From positions 40,983-104,982 of the forward strand of contig UPZS01000003.1 of assembly GCA_900538905.1 (NCBI GenBank): a stretch of 64,000 bases of DNA, given 5' to 3'. Source of the DNA: an uncultured Sutterella sp. Lineage in GTDB: Bacteria > Pseudomonadota > Gammaproteobacteria > Burkholderiales > Burkholderiaceae_F. The position numbers were made by a program, and so were the translations under genes. The notes under the pieces are model-generated. The model was not told where the DNA came from. It made no database searches and saw nothing but the letters and a program-made list of their open reading frames with translations. Positions 8,200-17,540 of the stretch are shown here, one piece after another; position 1 is the first letter of the stretch; every line of letters begins with the position of its first letter.

Positions 8200-8715
8200 T
8201 CAATCAAAACTGTCGCCGTCATTGAGAACCCAAGGGTCCAACGTCACTTCCAGCGAACGCATGACGCCGTTGACATCAAACTGCGGCCACACGGCCATGT
8301 CGAATCCACCCGGAGCCTTGTATCGGTACATCCACGCGTGTTCGTTGACAAGCGGAAATTCGTACTTCTCCGCGCACTTCCCCCAAAGCGCCCACACATC
8401 GGCTTCAGTGGACTTACCCGGCGTGAGCATATTGAAGTACTTCTCCTGCAGGCCCTGTTCGCGTGAAACGACGGTACCGTCCTGACCGATGAAGATCCAC
8501 CAGGCGTCCTGTCCATAAGGTTGACCGCTATAGGTCAGACGCGTTGTTCCGTCGGGCATCTGCGTCTTGGCATGCGGTTCCCCCAGATAAGCAATCACTT
8601 CCTGTTGCGTCTCACCCATGCTAACAAGCTGCGGATGCGCGCAACCGGCCAATACGCCGACGACACTCAGTGCAGTTGCAAGAAAGGCCGTCTTCAAACT
8701 TGAACCCTTGCGCAT
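8200..8715 (-). CDS. BamE/OmlA-like lipoprotein, upstream copy
   Basis: 171 residues with lipobox LAGC after a hydrophobic signal. It shares the two half repeats (MGETQQEVIAYLGEP and TPGKSTEADVWALWGK) and the conserved W-rich C-terminal part (MAVWPQFD) with the downstream copy. An AAGGAG-type ribosome binding site stands before the ATG. The protein should sit in the outer membrane facing the periplasm. Its N-terminal tail after the lipobox differs little from that of its paralogue, so redundancy or recent duplication is likely. Confidence 0.8.
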   Translation of the reverse strand: MRKGSSLKTAFLATALSVVGVLAGCAHPQLVSMGETQQEVIAYLGEPHAKTQMPDGTTRLTYSGQPYGQDAWWIFIGQDGTVVSREQGLQEKYFNMLTPGKSTEADVWALWGKCAEKYEFPLVNEHAWMYRYKAPGGFDMAVWPQFDVNGVMRSLEVTLDPWVLNDGDSFD

Positions 8716-8764
8716 TTTTCGATCTCCTTAGAAAAAGGAGGCAAGCAAACGATCAAAAGACCGC

Positions 8765-9439
8765 TTAAAGCTTGTCGAGATGGTGCTCTACGGCAAACAC
8801 CGCCGCCTGCACACGGCTCTTGATGTTGAGCTTGCGAAGCACGCTCTGAACATGCACCTTAACCGTAGATTCCGCCAAATCCAACGTGCGGGCAATCTCC
8901 TTGTTGGAAACACCGCGCGCAAGCCATGCCAAAGTCTGACGTTCACGCGGCGTGAGTGACTCGATATCAGCGCTTGCCGAACTGGCGCGATACGTATCGT
9001 TGCGCAACTTCATCACAAGCTTGCTGGTCATTTCCGGAGAAATCACCGAATCCCCCGCGACAGCATGGCGAATGCTCTGCAGTAGGAAATCGGCATCGAT
9101 TTTTTTAAGCAAATAACCAACAGCGCCAAGACGCATACACTCGGCCAGATCGTCACCGTCTTCGCTCACCGTGAGCATCAACACCTTCATCGATGGATCG
9201 GTTTCGAGAATTTGCGCAAGAGCTTCATTGCCGCTCATCGTCGGCATATCCAGATCAAGCAGAACGATATCCGGCTTGATTTGTTCGACCAGCTTGACGC
9301 CTTCAAGACCATCGGCAGCTTCGCCCACGATTTCAAAATCGCTCTGTCGCGTCAGCAGCGCCTTTAAGCCGCTTCGAAACAGCGTGTGATCGTCAATGAG
9401 CGCAATGCGGATTTTTTTTGCGGTTTCTTCTGCAGTCAT
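8765..9439 (-). CDS. NarL/FixJ-family response regulator
   Basis: 224 residues. The receiver domain (10-125) has the acidic pair in ALIDDH, the phospho-acceptor Asp in DIVLLDLDMP, the Thr in MLTVSE and the Lys in YLLKKID. The C-terminal LuxR-type helix-turn-helix (about 155-215) carries LTPRERQTLAWLARGVSNKEIARTL (shortened here by eye to the family pattern) and TVKVHVQSVLRKL. It looks most like NarL/NarP and should bind DNA when phosphorylated. No histidine kinase is adjacent, so its partner lies elsewhere. Confidence 0.88.
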   Translation of the reverse strand: MTAEETAKKIRIALIDDHTLFRSGLKALLTRQSDFEIVGEAADGLEGVKLVEQIKPDIVLLDLDMPTMSGNEALAQILETDPSMKVLMLTVSEDGDDLAECMRLGAVGYLLKKIDADFLLQSIRHAVAGDSVISPEMTSKLVMKLRNDTYRASSASADIESLTPRERQTLAWLARGVSNKEIARTLDLAESTVKVHVQSVLRKLNIKSRVQAAVFAVEHHLDKL

Positions 9440-9539
9440 ACGTGTAAAAAGGCTAATCGGTTAAATGCAGATCGCCGACTCCGATGTCAGACGAAAATTA
9501 ATTCCTGAGGTTAGCGCATTTTTGGACATATGGATAACT

Positions 9540-9558
9540 TAGGATGCGGATTATCCTA
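9540..9558. promoter_or_regulatory. Inverted repeat upstream of the NarL-type regulator
   Basis: TAGGAT and ATCCTA are perfect arms separated by seven bases, within the 130-base leader between the secB terminator and the regulator start. It could be an operator for autoregulation. It does not match the NarL heptamer consensus. Confidence 0.25.
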
Positions 9559-9568
9559 ACATCAAAAG

Positions 9569-9604
9569 AAAAAACCGCCGACGGAGCGAGATTCCGACGG
9601 CGGC
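9569..9604 (-). terminator. Intrinsic terminator of secB
   Basis: A GC-rich stem (GCCGCCGTCGG with CCGACGGCGG arms around a short loop) is followed on the minus strand by a run of six T. It lies 45 bases after the secB stop. Confidence 0.85.
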
Positions 9605-9649
9605 TTACGAGCAAAGCGGACCCGCAGATCCGCTGTTTCTGCCAAACGA

Positions 9650-10192
9650 TTAGGCGTTGGCTTCCGGAGCGGCAGGAGCAGCAGCGGCTGCTTCGGCCTG
9701 CTTCTGGGCCTGCTGCGCCATGCGCTGCTGATAGAGGCCTTCGAAGTTAACTTCGGGCAGATGCACTGGCGGCAGTCCCGTACGATTAATAAGGTCGGCC
9801 AAATTGGCACGCAAGTAGGGGTAGATGGTGCTTGCGCACAGCACATTGAGGATGTGATGAACACCTTCCTGCGGAATACCACGGATCTCAAAAATACCGG
9901 CCTGCTTGCCTTCAACGAGGAACATAGCCTGGCCCTTCACGGATACCGTGATCGTGCCGCGCACCACCACCTCATACGTGTTGGGGATCTGAAGCGCACG
10001 CTGAGACACTTCGAACTGAATGTCAACATTGGGCTGCTCTTCGGGCGTGGTCATGAAAATCTCGGGTGCGTGCGGCATTTCGAGCGACGCATCCTTCATG
10101 TAGCAGCGAACAAGCTGGAAGAACGGTTCGTTCTTGTCCTGAGCCTGCTGAGCCTGACCTTCTGTATTTTCCGTGCGGTTTTCTTCTGCCAT
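9650..10192 (-). CDS. secB: Protein-export chaperone SecB
   Basis: 180 residues matching SecB over its whole core: FQLVRCYMKDASLEMPHAP, the FEVSQRAL strand, and GVHHILNVLCASTIYPYLR. SecB tetramers hold precursor proteins unfolded in the cytoplasm and hand them to SecA. The N-terminus and the Ala/Gln/Pro-rich C-terminal tail are low-complexity extensions common in betaproteobacteria. The YibN-like rhodanese gene lies upstream on the same strand. The glutaredoxin gene (grxC) often found between them is absent here. Confidence 0.95.
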   Translation of the reverse strand: MAEENRTENTEGQAQQAQDKNEPFFQLVRCYMKDASLEMPHAPEIFMTTPEEQPNVDIQFEVSQRALQIPNTYEVVVRGTITVSVKGQAMFLVEGKQAGIFEIRGIPQEGVHHILNVLCASTIYPYLRANLADLINRTGLPPVHLPEVNFEGLYQQRMAQQAQKQAEAAAAAPAAPEANA

Positions 10193-10250
10193 TTTGGCTT
10201 ACTCCGTCAATGGGTTTTCTTGAGTGAATAAATGGAAATCTTTGTGTCTT

Positions 10251-10652
10251 TTAGCGGCTAAACGGCGTACCGGATCGACGCCATGCATTCAAGCCGCCCT
10301 GCAGAATGTAGACCTGCTTGCAGCCGACACCGCGTAGCAAGGGTGAAGCCATGCGAGCACGCTTGCCGTCTTCGTCAACAAGCAAAATGGGTTTGGTCTT
10401 GTCCAACTTGTCAAGTTCATAATGAATGCGGTCGGCCGGGATATTGACCGAGCGGGCAATGCATTCCTTCTTGAAGTCGCTCGGATCGCGCAAATCAATG
10501 ATCTGGGCGCCTTTATGGTTAATGAGATCGGTAGCCGAAGCGTTATCCAGTTCCGCAAAGCGGCGGCGATTGATATAAGGAGCTGCAAGCGTCACCACGC
10601 AGACCAGAATGATGACCAAAAGCAGGATATTGTCGATCAGAAATTGGTTCAC
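10251..10652 (-). CDS. yibN: Membrane-anchored rhodanese-like protein (YibN type)
   Basis: 133 residues: one N-terminal membrane helix (about 6-26) and a rhodanese domain with IIDLRDPSDF and a C-terminal GGLNAWRRSG. The loop that carries the catalytic Cys in sulfurtransferases reads LLVDEDGKRAR here, without Cys, so it should not transfer sulfur. E. coli YibN also lacks a normal active-site loop and sits beside secB. The gene order supports a link to protein export or membrane insertion rather than sulfur chemistry. Confidence 0.82.
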   Translation of the reverse strand: MNQFLIDNILLLVIILVCVVTLAAPYINRRRFAELDNASATDLINHKGAQIIDLRDPSDFKKECIARSVNIPADRIHYELDKLDKTKPILLVDEDGKRARMASPLLRGVGCKQVYILQGGLNAWRRSGTPFSR

Positions 10653-10921
10653 AGCCGTATGTTCCTGTTTCTTTGAATGACTTGCCCGGGCCTTTATTCA
10701 AAGGTCGCCTCGGGAGGATGTGGGGGCACAAGCCCGACTTTTCAACCCATGCAGCAAGCCGTTAAACATGAGCAACGGATTATAAAGTCATGCGCCCAAA
10801 GCTTGCACTCCAAAAAACGCATCCAATCGAGCTTCCACTACAATTATGATCGCCTCGCGGCGGTGCGTTGTGTCCGCAGCGAGCGTTTGTGTTGCCTGCT
10901 TGTTTTTGCGACTGCCCTTTC

Positions 10922-12262
10922 ATGCTCTTCGCACTTCCTGCCAAACTGTTCGTGATTGCGGCATTTGCCGCAGGGCTGGTCGCGCCTGTCGTACAGGCAA
11001 CAGCGGCACCGGCCAAGCAGTCAAGTAGCCAACCGAAACAAAAGAAAAGCTCTTTGCAAAAAGAGCAGCGTTCGATCAAGGGGCAAATCTCTTCGATCAA
11101 AAAAGAGATTTCTGAGAAAGAAGCCAGTCTCGACAAAGTCAACAGCGAACTTGCCGCTTCGGAAAAGGCCATCTCGCAGAGCAATCGAACCCTCAAGGAA
11201 CTCGGCGACAAAAAGCAAAATGTCGAGAATCAACTCGAAGACCTCAAGCGCGAAGCCGGCATCGTAAGTCTGCACGTCTCGGAAGCCGAGGATCTCATCG
11301 CAAGCATCAGCCAGGCTCAGTTCGTCAATTCACGCCGTCACCCGTGGCAAACGGCCCTCGTCGGCAACAATCCCAACGACATTGCGCGTATGTCGGCCAT
11401 CCTGCAGTACATGGCCCGCGAACAGGACCGCACCATTGACCGCTTGGCCAATCGCCGCAAGAACATCGAAATCGTGACGGCCAAAACGAATGAAACGCAA
11501 CAGGAATTGATTCGCATCGAAACTGCCGAACAGAAGAACCGTTCGGAACTCGAACGCGAAAAGACGCGTCGCGAAAGCGCTTTTGCGCAGCTCAAAAAAG
11601 AACTCAGCTCTCAAAAAGCCCGCTATGAGCAGTTGGTCAAGAACGATCGGCAGCTCACTGACCTCATTGCCGACATCGACAAGCAGATTGCTGCGGCAGC
11701 CGCGCGAGAACGCGCCAAGAAAGCAGCGCTTGCCGCCGCCAAGCGCCGCGAGCAAGAAAAGGCCGCAGCCAAACGCAAAGAATCAAAGAAGACGACGCAG
11801 ACGGCAAAAATGGCCAAGCCGGATCCGCGCCGCACCACCGTTGCTCCGACCACCGGCAACTTCGGCAAATTGCGCGGCAAACTCACCATGCCGACCAAAG
11901 GCACGATCGTAGCCAAGTTCGGCCAGAAGCGTGAAGGCGCCGCCTCCACGCTTGCCTGGCGCGGACTTCTGATTCGCGCCAAGCAAGGACAGGACGTCGT
12001 TGCCGCCGGTCCCGGCACCGTTGTCTTTTCCGACTGGATGCGCGGCTTCGGCAATCTGCTGATCGTCGATCACGGCTCCAATTACCTTTCGGTCTACGCC
12101 AACAACGAAACACTTTATAAGAGCGTGGGCGACGCCGTTAAACAAGGCGAAACAATTGCCAGCGTCGGAAGCTCGGGTGGCGAAGATGCCCCTGGCTTAT
12201 ACTTTGAGCTCCGCTACAAAGGCAAACCCTTTGATCCGTCGCGTTGGATCGCCAAAAACTAG
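10922..12262 (+). CDS. envC: EnvC-like murein hydrolase activator (degenerate LytM/M23)
   Basis: 446 residues from the ATG at 10922, chosen because it begins a clean signal peptide (LFVIAAFAAGLVAPVVQA). A long coiled coil fills about residues 35-290, with many Glu/Lys/Gln heptads, followed by an Ala/Lys-rich linker and a C-terminal M23 domain (about 330-446). The zinc ligands of active M23 enzymes are missing: the HxxxD site reads WRGLLIR and the HxH site reads LYFELR. This is the EnvC state, in which the domain activates periplasmic amidases at the division septum instead of cutting itself. The downstream Ctp gene is 51 bases away, likely in the same operon. Confidence 0.88.
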   Translation: MLFALPAKLFVIAAFAAGLVAPVVQATAAPAKQSSSQPKQKKSSLQKEQRSIKGQISSIKKEISEKEASLDKVNSELAASEKAISQSNRTLKELGDKKQNVENQLEDLKREAGIVSLHVSEAEDLIASISQAQFVNSRRHPWQTALVGNNPNDIARMSAILQYMAREQDRTIDRLANRRKNIEIVTAKTNETQQELIRIETAEQKNRSELEREKTRRESAFAQLKKELSSQKARYEQLVKNDRQLTDLIADIDKQIAAAAARERAKKAALAAAKRREQEKAAAKRKESKKTTQTAKMAKPDPRRTTVAPTTGNFGKLRGKLTMPTKGTIVAKFGQKREGAASTLAWRGLLIRAKQGQDVVAAGPGTVVFSDWMRGFGNLLIVDHGSNYLSVYANNETLYKSVGDAVKQGETIASVGSSGGEDAPGLYFELRYKGKPFDPSRWIAKN

Positions 12263-12313
12263 GCTTCGTACGGATCACTGTACTCAATGCCAGCCATTGG
12301 AAAGCAATAAAAC

Positions 12314-13909
12314 ATGACCTCTCAACGACTCAAAGGCACCGCTTTTGCCTTTTTTCTTGCCGCCGGTACGCTCTTCGGCGGATCCGTTCTTGCCGCTGAC
12401 ACACAGCCCCAGGCGCAGGAACCAACACAAGCCGAGGAAAGCATTCCTCTTGAAGAAATCGGCCTCTTTGCGGACATTTTCGGCACCATCAAGAACTATT
12501 ACGTTGATGAAGTGCCGAGCAATGATCTGATTGAAAACGCTATTCGCGGCATGGTTGAGGGGCTTGATCCGCACTCGTCCTATCTTGATTTCAACGATTT
12601 CAAGGACATGGAAGAGTCCACGATGGGAGAATTCGGCGGGCTCGGCCTTGAAGTCACCAAAGATGCGCAAGGCGTGCGTGTCGTCAATCCGATTGACGAT
12701 ACGCCCGCGGCTAAAGCCGGCGTCATGGCCGGCGACTTGATCGTCAAGATTGACGGCAAGTCCACGGCCGATCTGAGCCTCAACGAAAACGTGAAGCTCA
12801 TGCGCGGCAAACCCAAGACGTCAATTACGCTCACCATCGCTCGCAAAGGTGTGGCCAAACCCATTGTTATCAAACTGGTGCGCGACATCATCAAGATTCA
12901 GTCGGTAAAGTCCAAATCCTTGGGTGACGGTCTGGCCTACATCCGCATCTCGCAGTTCCAAGAACGCACGGCAACCGACGTAGCTGATGCCCTCGCAAAG
13001 CTCAACAAGGAAAAGCCGCTCAAGGGCGTGGTGCTTGATCTGCGCAACAACTCAGGCGGACTTCTCAATGCGGCAATCGGCGTTTCTGCTGCCTTCATCA
13101 AACCCGGTAGCCTTGTGGTGTCCACACGCGGCCGCAATCCGGAAGACGAACGCAAGTTCAACGCCGTTGAAAAGGACTACGCCACCGGCAAGTCGAGCCA
13201 GGACAACATCGCACATCTGCCCGAAATCACCAAGACGGTACCCGTCGTTGTCCTCATCAATTCAGCTTCGGCATCCGCCTCGGAAATCGTCGCCGGCGCA
13301 CTGCAGGATCACAAACGCGCCACCATCATGGGCACACGCAGCTTCGGCAAAGGCAGCGTTCAGACCATCATCCCGATTCGGATGAAAAAAGATCAGACGA
13401 CCGGCGTCAAAATCACAACGGCTCGTTACTACACCCCTTCGGGCCGCACGATTCAGGCCACGGGCATCACGCCCGACATTGCCGTTGACGATACGCCTGA
13501 AGGCAACTATCCCTCCTTCTCGATTCGCGAGTCGGAACTTGCGCATCACCTTGAAGTGAAGGACGAAAAGAAGTCCGGTCAAAAAGACGGAGTCAAGCCT
13601 GAAGTCAAGAAAGACGACAAAGTGAGCGCCCCGCACGATAAGGAAGACAAGAAGGCCGCCAAAGAGCTCTCGGACGAAGAAGAGGTCACCATGCCCAAGC
13701 TTCGCTACATCTTTGGTGACGAAAAAGACTTCCCGTTGCAGCAGGCCAAGGCCTTCCTGAAGGGTGAACATGTCGTCACGCACGAGGAAACGCAAGCCAA
13801 GCTCAAGGCCGAACGCGACAAGAAGAAGGCTGAAAAAGCCGCCAAGGACAAGCAACAGGGCAAAGCTCAAAACAAGACGGGCACCCCAACTGAAACTGAA
13901 AAGAAGTGA
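12314..13909 (+). CDS. ctpA: S41 carboxy-terminal processing protease (Ctp)
   Basis: 531 residues: a signal peptide ending ...SVLA-AD, a PDZ domain (about 100-185, with GLGLEVTKDAQGVRVV and GVMAGDLIVKIDG) and an S41 catalytic core. The nucleophile lies in SASASASEIVAGALQD and the general-base Lys in SFGKGSVQT. The last 100 residues form a Lys/Glu-rich tail. These proteases clip periplasmic or lipoprotein substrates at their C-termini. In several proteobacteria Ctp controls peptidoglycan hydrolases, which fits the envC neighbour, though the substrate here is unknown. The stop overlaps the moeB-like start. Confidence 0.93.
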   Translation: MTSQRLKGTAFAFFLAAGTLFGGSVLAADTQPQAQEPTQAEESIPLEEIGLFADIFGTIKNYYVDEVPSNDLIENAIRGMVEGLDPHSSYLDFNDFKDMEESTMGEFGGLGLEVTKDAQGVRVVNPIDDTPAAKAGVMAGDLIVKIDGKSTADLSLNENVKLMRGKPKTSITLTIARKGVAKPIVIKLVRDIIKIQSVKSKSLGDGLAYIRISQFQERTATDVADALAKLNKEKPLKGVVLDLRNNSGGLLNAAIGVSAAFIKPGSLVVSTRGRNPEDERKFNAVEKDYATGKSSQDNIAHLPEITKTVPVVVLINSASASASEIVAGALQDHKRATIMGTRSFGKGSVQTIIPIRMKKDQTTGVKITTARYYTPSGRTIQATGITPDIAVDDTPEGNYPSFSIRESELAHHLEVKDEKKSGQKDGVKPEVKKDDKVSAPHDKEDKKAAKELSDEEEVTMPKLRYIFGDEKDFPLQQAKAFLKGEHVVTHEETQAKLKAERDKKKAEKAAKDKQQGKAQNKTGTPTETEKK

Positions 13910-14685
13910 TGACCGACGAACGCTACAGCCGTCACGTTTTTTTGAAGGAGATCGGCGCTGAAGGGCAGTCGCGCATTGCCGCAAGCCGCGTATTCGTCAT
14001 CGGCGCGGGCGGCGTGGGCTGTCCCGCCGCTCTGGCGCTTGTCGAAAGCGGGATTGCGTCGCTGACGATTGCCGACGCTGACGCGGTGGATCTTTCCAAT
14101 CTGCCGCGCCAGATTTTGCACACGCCCGATCGCATCGGCATGAACAAAGCGCAAAGCGCGGCCATTGCCTTACGCACCGTCAATCCGGCCGTTCCGGTCA
14201 ATGTCGTCACCGACTACGTCGACGAAGAAAAACTCACGGCTCTTGCCCGAGACTGCGACATCATCATTGATGCTTCGGATAATTTCCGCACGCGTCACGC
14301 CTCCAACCGCGCGGCCAAAGCGTTGCGAAAAGTCCTGATTTCTGCATCCTCCGTGCGTTACAGCGTTCAGCTTGCTGTCTTCGACTTCCGCAGCGGCAAC
14401 CCAGCCTGCTATCAATGCACCTTCCCCGAAGACAATGCCACAGACGTGAAAGCCGCTCAGACGGGTGTTCTGGCACCAGTGACGTCCATCGCCGGCATGA
14501 TGGCCGCTGAAGAAGCACTAAAGATTGCCGCAGGACTAACTCCCGTTTCCATCGGAAGCCTTCTCATTCTCGATACGCTGTCGTGGGAATTCACCCGCAT
14601 GAAGCTCGCGAGCGACCCCGACTGCCCGGTATGTGCCAAGTACCGCTGCTTTGCCGCTTCTTACCAAAGCAGACGCCCCCAGTAG
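13909..14685 (+). CDS. moeB: MoeB/ThiF/HesA-family adenylyltransferase
   Basis: 258 residues. The ATP-binding start GAGGVGCPAALALVESG, the DLSNLPRQ segment with its arginine, and the zinc pairs CYQC and CPVC are all present, as in MoeB and ThiF. It adenylates the C-terminal Gly-Gly of a ubiquitin-like sulfur carrier (MoaD or ThiS). Neither carrier is in this window, so MoeB versus ThiF cannot be decided. The ATG lies in TGATG with the protease stop. Its 3' end overlaps the convergent patatin gene by 25 bases. Confidence 0.85.
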   Translation: MTDERYSRHVFLKEIGAEGQSRIAASRVFVIGAGGVGCPAALALVESGIASLTIADADAVDLSNLPRQILHTPDRIGMNKAQSAAIALRTVNPAVPVNVVTDYVDEEKLTALARDCDIIIDASDNFRTRHASNRAAKALRKVLISASSVRYSVQLAVFDFRSGNPACYQCTFPEDNATDVKAAQTGVLAPVTSIAGMMAAEEALKIAAGLTPVSIGSLLILDTLSWEFTRMKLASDPDCPVCAKYRCFAASYQSRRPQ

Positions 14686-16934
14686 AACGTCAAAGACGAG
14701 CTTTCGCCGAATGTTCTGCCCGCGACCAGATACATGGGACCGAGCCAGGTGTCGCTTGCGATGTACAAGCTTGCGGCCTTGCGCCACGGCGTTCCTTGAT
14801 CCCCAATATCCTCTGTGATCGTGCCGTTCCACACACGCCCGACTTCAAACGAACCGCCGAGATAGATCGGCATGCGCAGTTCGCGCATGGTGCGGCTCAA
14901 GTCGTGATAGATCATCACGCGACCGAACGCCAGCCGATCACCCGAATAACGACCGTAGGGCGAACCGGAAAGATTAAAGACGCCGCCCATGTTGTAGTTG
15001 CCGACCTCGCTTGCCGCCGCAACTCTGCCGCTCACCAAAGCCGTCGTTCGTTCGCCGAATTGAAGCGGTATAGCGGCCTTGATCTCGTAGCGCGTGTTGG
15101 AGTCCGGCTCTCCGATCGAACCCTGCGGATTAAAGTCGTAGGTCACCGAACCGTCGAAGTAGAAACCTCTGCGCGGGAAGCTCGCATCGTCGAGCGTATC
15201 GAAATTGGCACGCAGAGACACAAACGACGAATCTTCGGTGTATTTCAGATCCGTGATGAATGTTTCCGTTTTGATACGGCTATCGTACCAGCCTGCTCCC
15301 GCAGAGACGCGACCGAGCCTTGGAAATTCGTACCCCAGGAACACACCCGCTTCGAACGTCTCGGTTCGGAACTCGCCCACCGGCGTGTCGCTGTCGCCGA
15401 CGTAAAGATCAAACGGTTCCCACTGGTAGCTCACGCGCGGCATCAGAAACCAGCGTCCGCCCACGCCCAAAGGCTGGTGGAATTCGGAAAGGAATCGCTT
15501 GACCTCACCGAGCTGAATTTCGTTGCGCCACTCACCGCCCCATTTGTTAAGCCATCCCCAGGTATGCGCCAGTAACACGTTAAAAGTGTTGGACGACTGG
15601 AAGTCAGACTGCACATTGCCGCCGAACATCAGACGGGAGTAGCCCACTGTCTTTTCTTCGGGCTCAAACACCAGCACTTCCGTGCCGTTCGGGCCGGGTT
15701 CAAAACGAAACGGCACGCTCTGAAAGTCACCTTCGGCCCAGATGTCGCGCGCGGCCTCTGCCGCTTGTTCGTTGCTCACGGGCTTGTCGGTGTCAATATC
15801 AATTGTGGCCAGCACGTGCTCGGGATTGACGTGCTCCAGACCCGCAACCTTCACTTCGGAAACGTTATGTTCACCCTCGACGAGCGTCTTTTCGTAGCGA
15901 GCGCTCAAATAGAACCGATAGTCGTATTCGTCTTCGATGTAGGGCTCAAAGAGCTCCCTGTTGTCCATCACGGCCTTGTAGCCGATTTCGATGATGTCGC
16001 GCGACTTCATGAAGTCGCCGGAAGTCAGCTCCCCCAGATCAGGTTCGATGTAGATGTCCCCCGGCCGGATGGACTCCTTTGATTTGCGCACGTTCTGCTC
16101 GGTCAAAATATTGACCACCTGCGCCATAACGCCCAACAGACCTTTAATGTCATCGCGCTTACCCAAAGGCGTGCCAACGTTGATCGCCACCACGCGATCC
16201 GCGCCCATATCCCGAGCCAGATCAATCGGCAAGTTGTCAATCAGACCGCCGTCAACCAAGACTCTGCCCTTGTACTCGGCCGGACGAAATGCCCCCGGCA
16301 CCGACATTGAGCAACGCATGGCCTGTGCCAAAGAGATTTCTTTTTGAAGCACCACTCTTTGACCGCTTTCCAGATCCGTGGCAACGGCCGCAAACGGGAT
16401 ATCCAGTTCGGAGAGGTCGTAGACGCTGTTAAAAGGCTCCGTAGAACGCTGCAAGAAGATGTCGAGTTCCTGCGAAGGAACCAACTGCCCCGAAAAGCGC
16501 AATCCGTCCCTTGTGACGCCGATTTCAGTGGGACCCAAACCTCTGCGGTCGTTGTCCTTGCCTTGCCAGTCCATACGATCGCGATCCGGACGCGGCGCAA
16601 ACATGCGAGGCCAGTCAACAGCAAGCGTGATGTCCTCAATTTGCTTGGCGCTGTAGCCAGCCGCATACGCGCCGCCCACCATTGAACCCATGCTCGTGCC
16701 GGCAATCACGTCAAAACGCACGCGAAGCTCTTCGAGCGCCTTAAGCGCTCCGATATGTGCAAAACCGCGCGCGCCGCCGCCGGAAAGCACCAGACCCAAT
16801 TTAGGTCTTTCGGCTCGTGCCTGCTGCGCCTGAGCCGCATACACCGCATCCGCACTGACAAGCGTCGTCGACAGCAACGCAAACAGCGCGAGCTTCAAAG
16901 AAAAACCGAGTCGCTCCGTCATGCCGACACCCAT
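14661..16934 (-). CDS. Patatin-like phospholipase fused to an outer-membrane barrel (PlpD type)
   Basis: About 757 residues (an internal ATG at 16922 is an equally good start; a signal peptide follows either). The patatin domain (about 40-330) has GGGARGFAHIGAL as oxyanion hole, the nucleophile in GTSMGS and the Asp in DGGLIDNLP. Then comes a POTRA-like part (about 380-450) and a 16-strand-type barrel of the surface-antigen class ending in a W residue. This is the domain order of PlpD of Pseudomonas, a type Vd autotransporter with phospholipase A activity. The lipase may stay on the surface or be exposed to the periplasm. The gene is alone on its strand. Confidence 0.88.
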   Translation of the reverse strand: MGVGMTERLGFSLKLALFALLSTTLVSADAVYAAQAQQARAERPKLGLVLSGGGARGFAHIGALKALEELRVRFDVIAGTSMGSMVGGAYAAGYSAKQIEDITLAVDWPRMFAPRPDRDRMDWQGKDNDRRGLGPTEIGVTRDGLRFSGQLVPSQELDIFLQRSTEPFNSVYDLSELDIPFAAVATDLESGQRVVLQKEISLAQAMRCSMSVPGAFRPAEYKGRVLVDGGLIDNLPIDLARDMGADRVVAINVGTPLGKRDDIKGLLGVMAQVVNILTEQNVRKSKESIRPGDIYIEPDLGELTSGDFMKSRDIIEIGYKAVMDNRELFEPYIEDEYDYRFYLSARYEKTLVEGEHNVSEVKVAGLEHVNPEHVLATIDIDTDKPVSNEQAAEAARDIWAEGDFQSVPFRFEPGPNGTEVLVFEPEEKTVGYSRLMFGGNVQSDFQSSNTFNVLLAHTWGWLNKWGGEWRNEIQLGEVKRFLSEFHQPLGVGGRWFLMPRVSYQWEPFDLYVGDSDTPVGEFRTETFEAGVFLGYEFPRLGRVSAGAGWYDSRIKTETFITDLKYTEDSSFVSLRANFDTLDDASFPRRGFYFDGSVTYDFNPQGSIGEPDSNTRYEIKAAIPLQFGERTTALVSGRVAAASEVGNYNMGGVFNLSGSPYGRYSGDRLAFGRVMIYHDLSRTMRELRMPIYLGGSFEVGRVWNGTITEDIGDQGTPWRKAASLYIASDTWLGPMYLVAGRTFGESSSLTFYWGRLLW

Positions 16935-17540
16935 TCAGACACAGCAACGCCCCAGATCGATGCCACACGGGATCGATCAAGCCACAACATGACTGTCCAT
17001 GACCACGGATTCACGTCGATTTTCCTCGATAGTAGATTCTGAAATTGGTTATGTCCTACGGTGCCAAAGATACCTGAAGACTATTCGATTCTATCTTGCG
17101 TCACCTTCGGACTAACGGCAATCGCTTTGAACATTTCACCTCATATTTTTAACCGATAGCGTAGTTTGGGCTTTTGTTCGGTTTGGTAGCTTCCTCCAAA
17201 CCAACTTGCTGTACCTGCTTCAAATGCTTCGTGATTGACGATTTCGACAGCCCAGTCCTCCTGCCGTAAGCATCAATATGCACAGCTAACTGCTTGCTCT
17301 TTAAGTAGACGATAGAGAATTTCTCTTTCATTTTCAGCATGTTAACTGGACACTCCGCCAACAACTCAACACAGAATAAGCAATTCCCGCAAACTTACCT
17401 TTATGCTCACCCGCAATACTCCGAACTGGCATATCGGCGCAAAAGAGTCGACGCGATTTTCCGCAATACCTTACAATTAAGCGCTACGCTTGAAAGACAA
17501 GCATTTTTTCAAAGACACCCACAGAAGAGGCCTTTTTCCC
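16935..17540. other. Long intergenic stretch with a possible IS remnant
   Basis: About 600 bases between the patatin start and the GltL ATPase. It is more AT-rich than its surroundings. Apart from the HTH-like fragment at 17149-17340 and a weak TACAAT (17472-17477) before gltL, nothing was recognised. Confidence 0.5.
17149..17340 (-). pseudogene. Possible remnant of an IS3-type transposase OrfA N-terminus
   Basis: A 63-codon reading frame from ATG 17340. It contains the pattern KFSIVYLKSKQ, GRRTGLSKSSITKHLKQ and VGLEEATKPNK, which resembles the helix-turn-helix start of IS150/IS3-group OrfA proteins (repeat-unit HTH ending in GLEGLKPK). The frame stops soon after and no DDE domain follows. 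TGTTAACTGGACAC just outside the start looks like an IS end, but a matching second end was not found. The evidence is thin; it could instead be an unrelated small HTH protein. Confidence 0.3.

Noticed and set aside
10251..10652. Loss of the rhodanese active-site Cys as a novelty
   Set aside because: E. coli YibN, also next to secB, has the same kind of loss, so it is expected for this family.
14583..15575. 330-codon frame opposite the patatin barrel
   Set aside because: Arg/His-rich composition typical of a reverse-strand shadow; the patatin gene has clear motifs.
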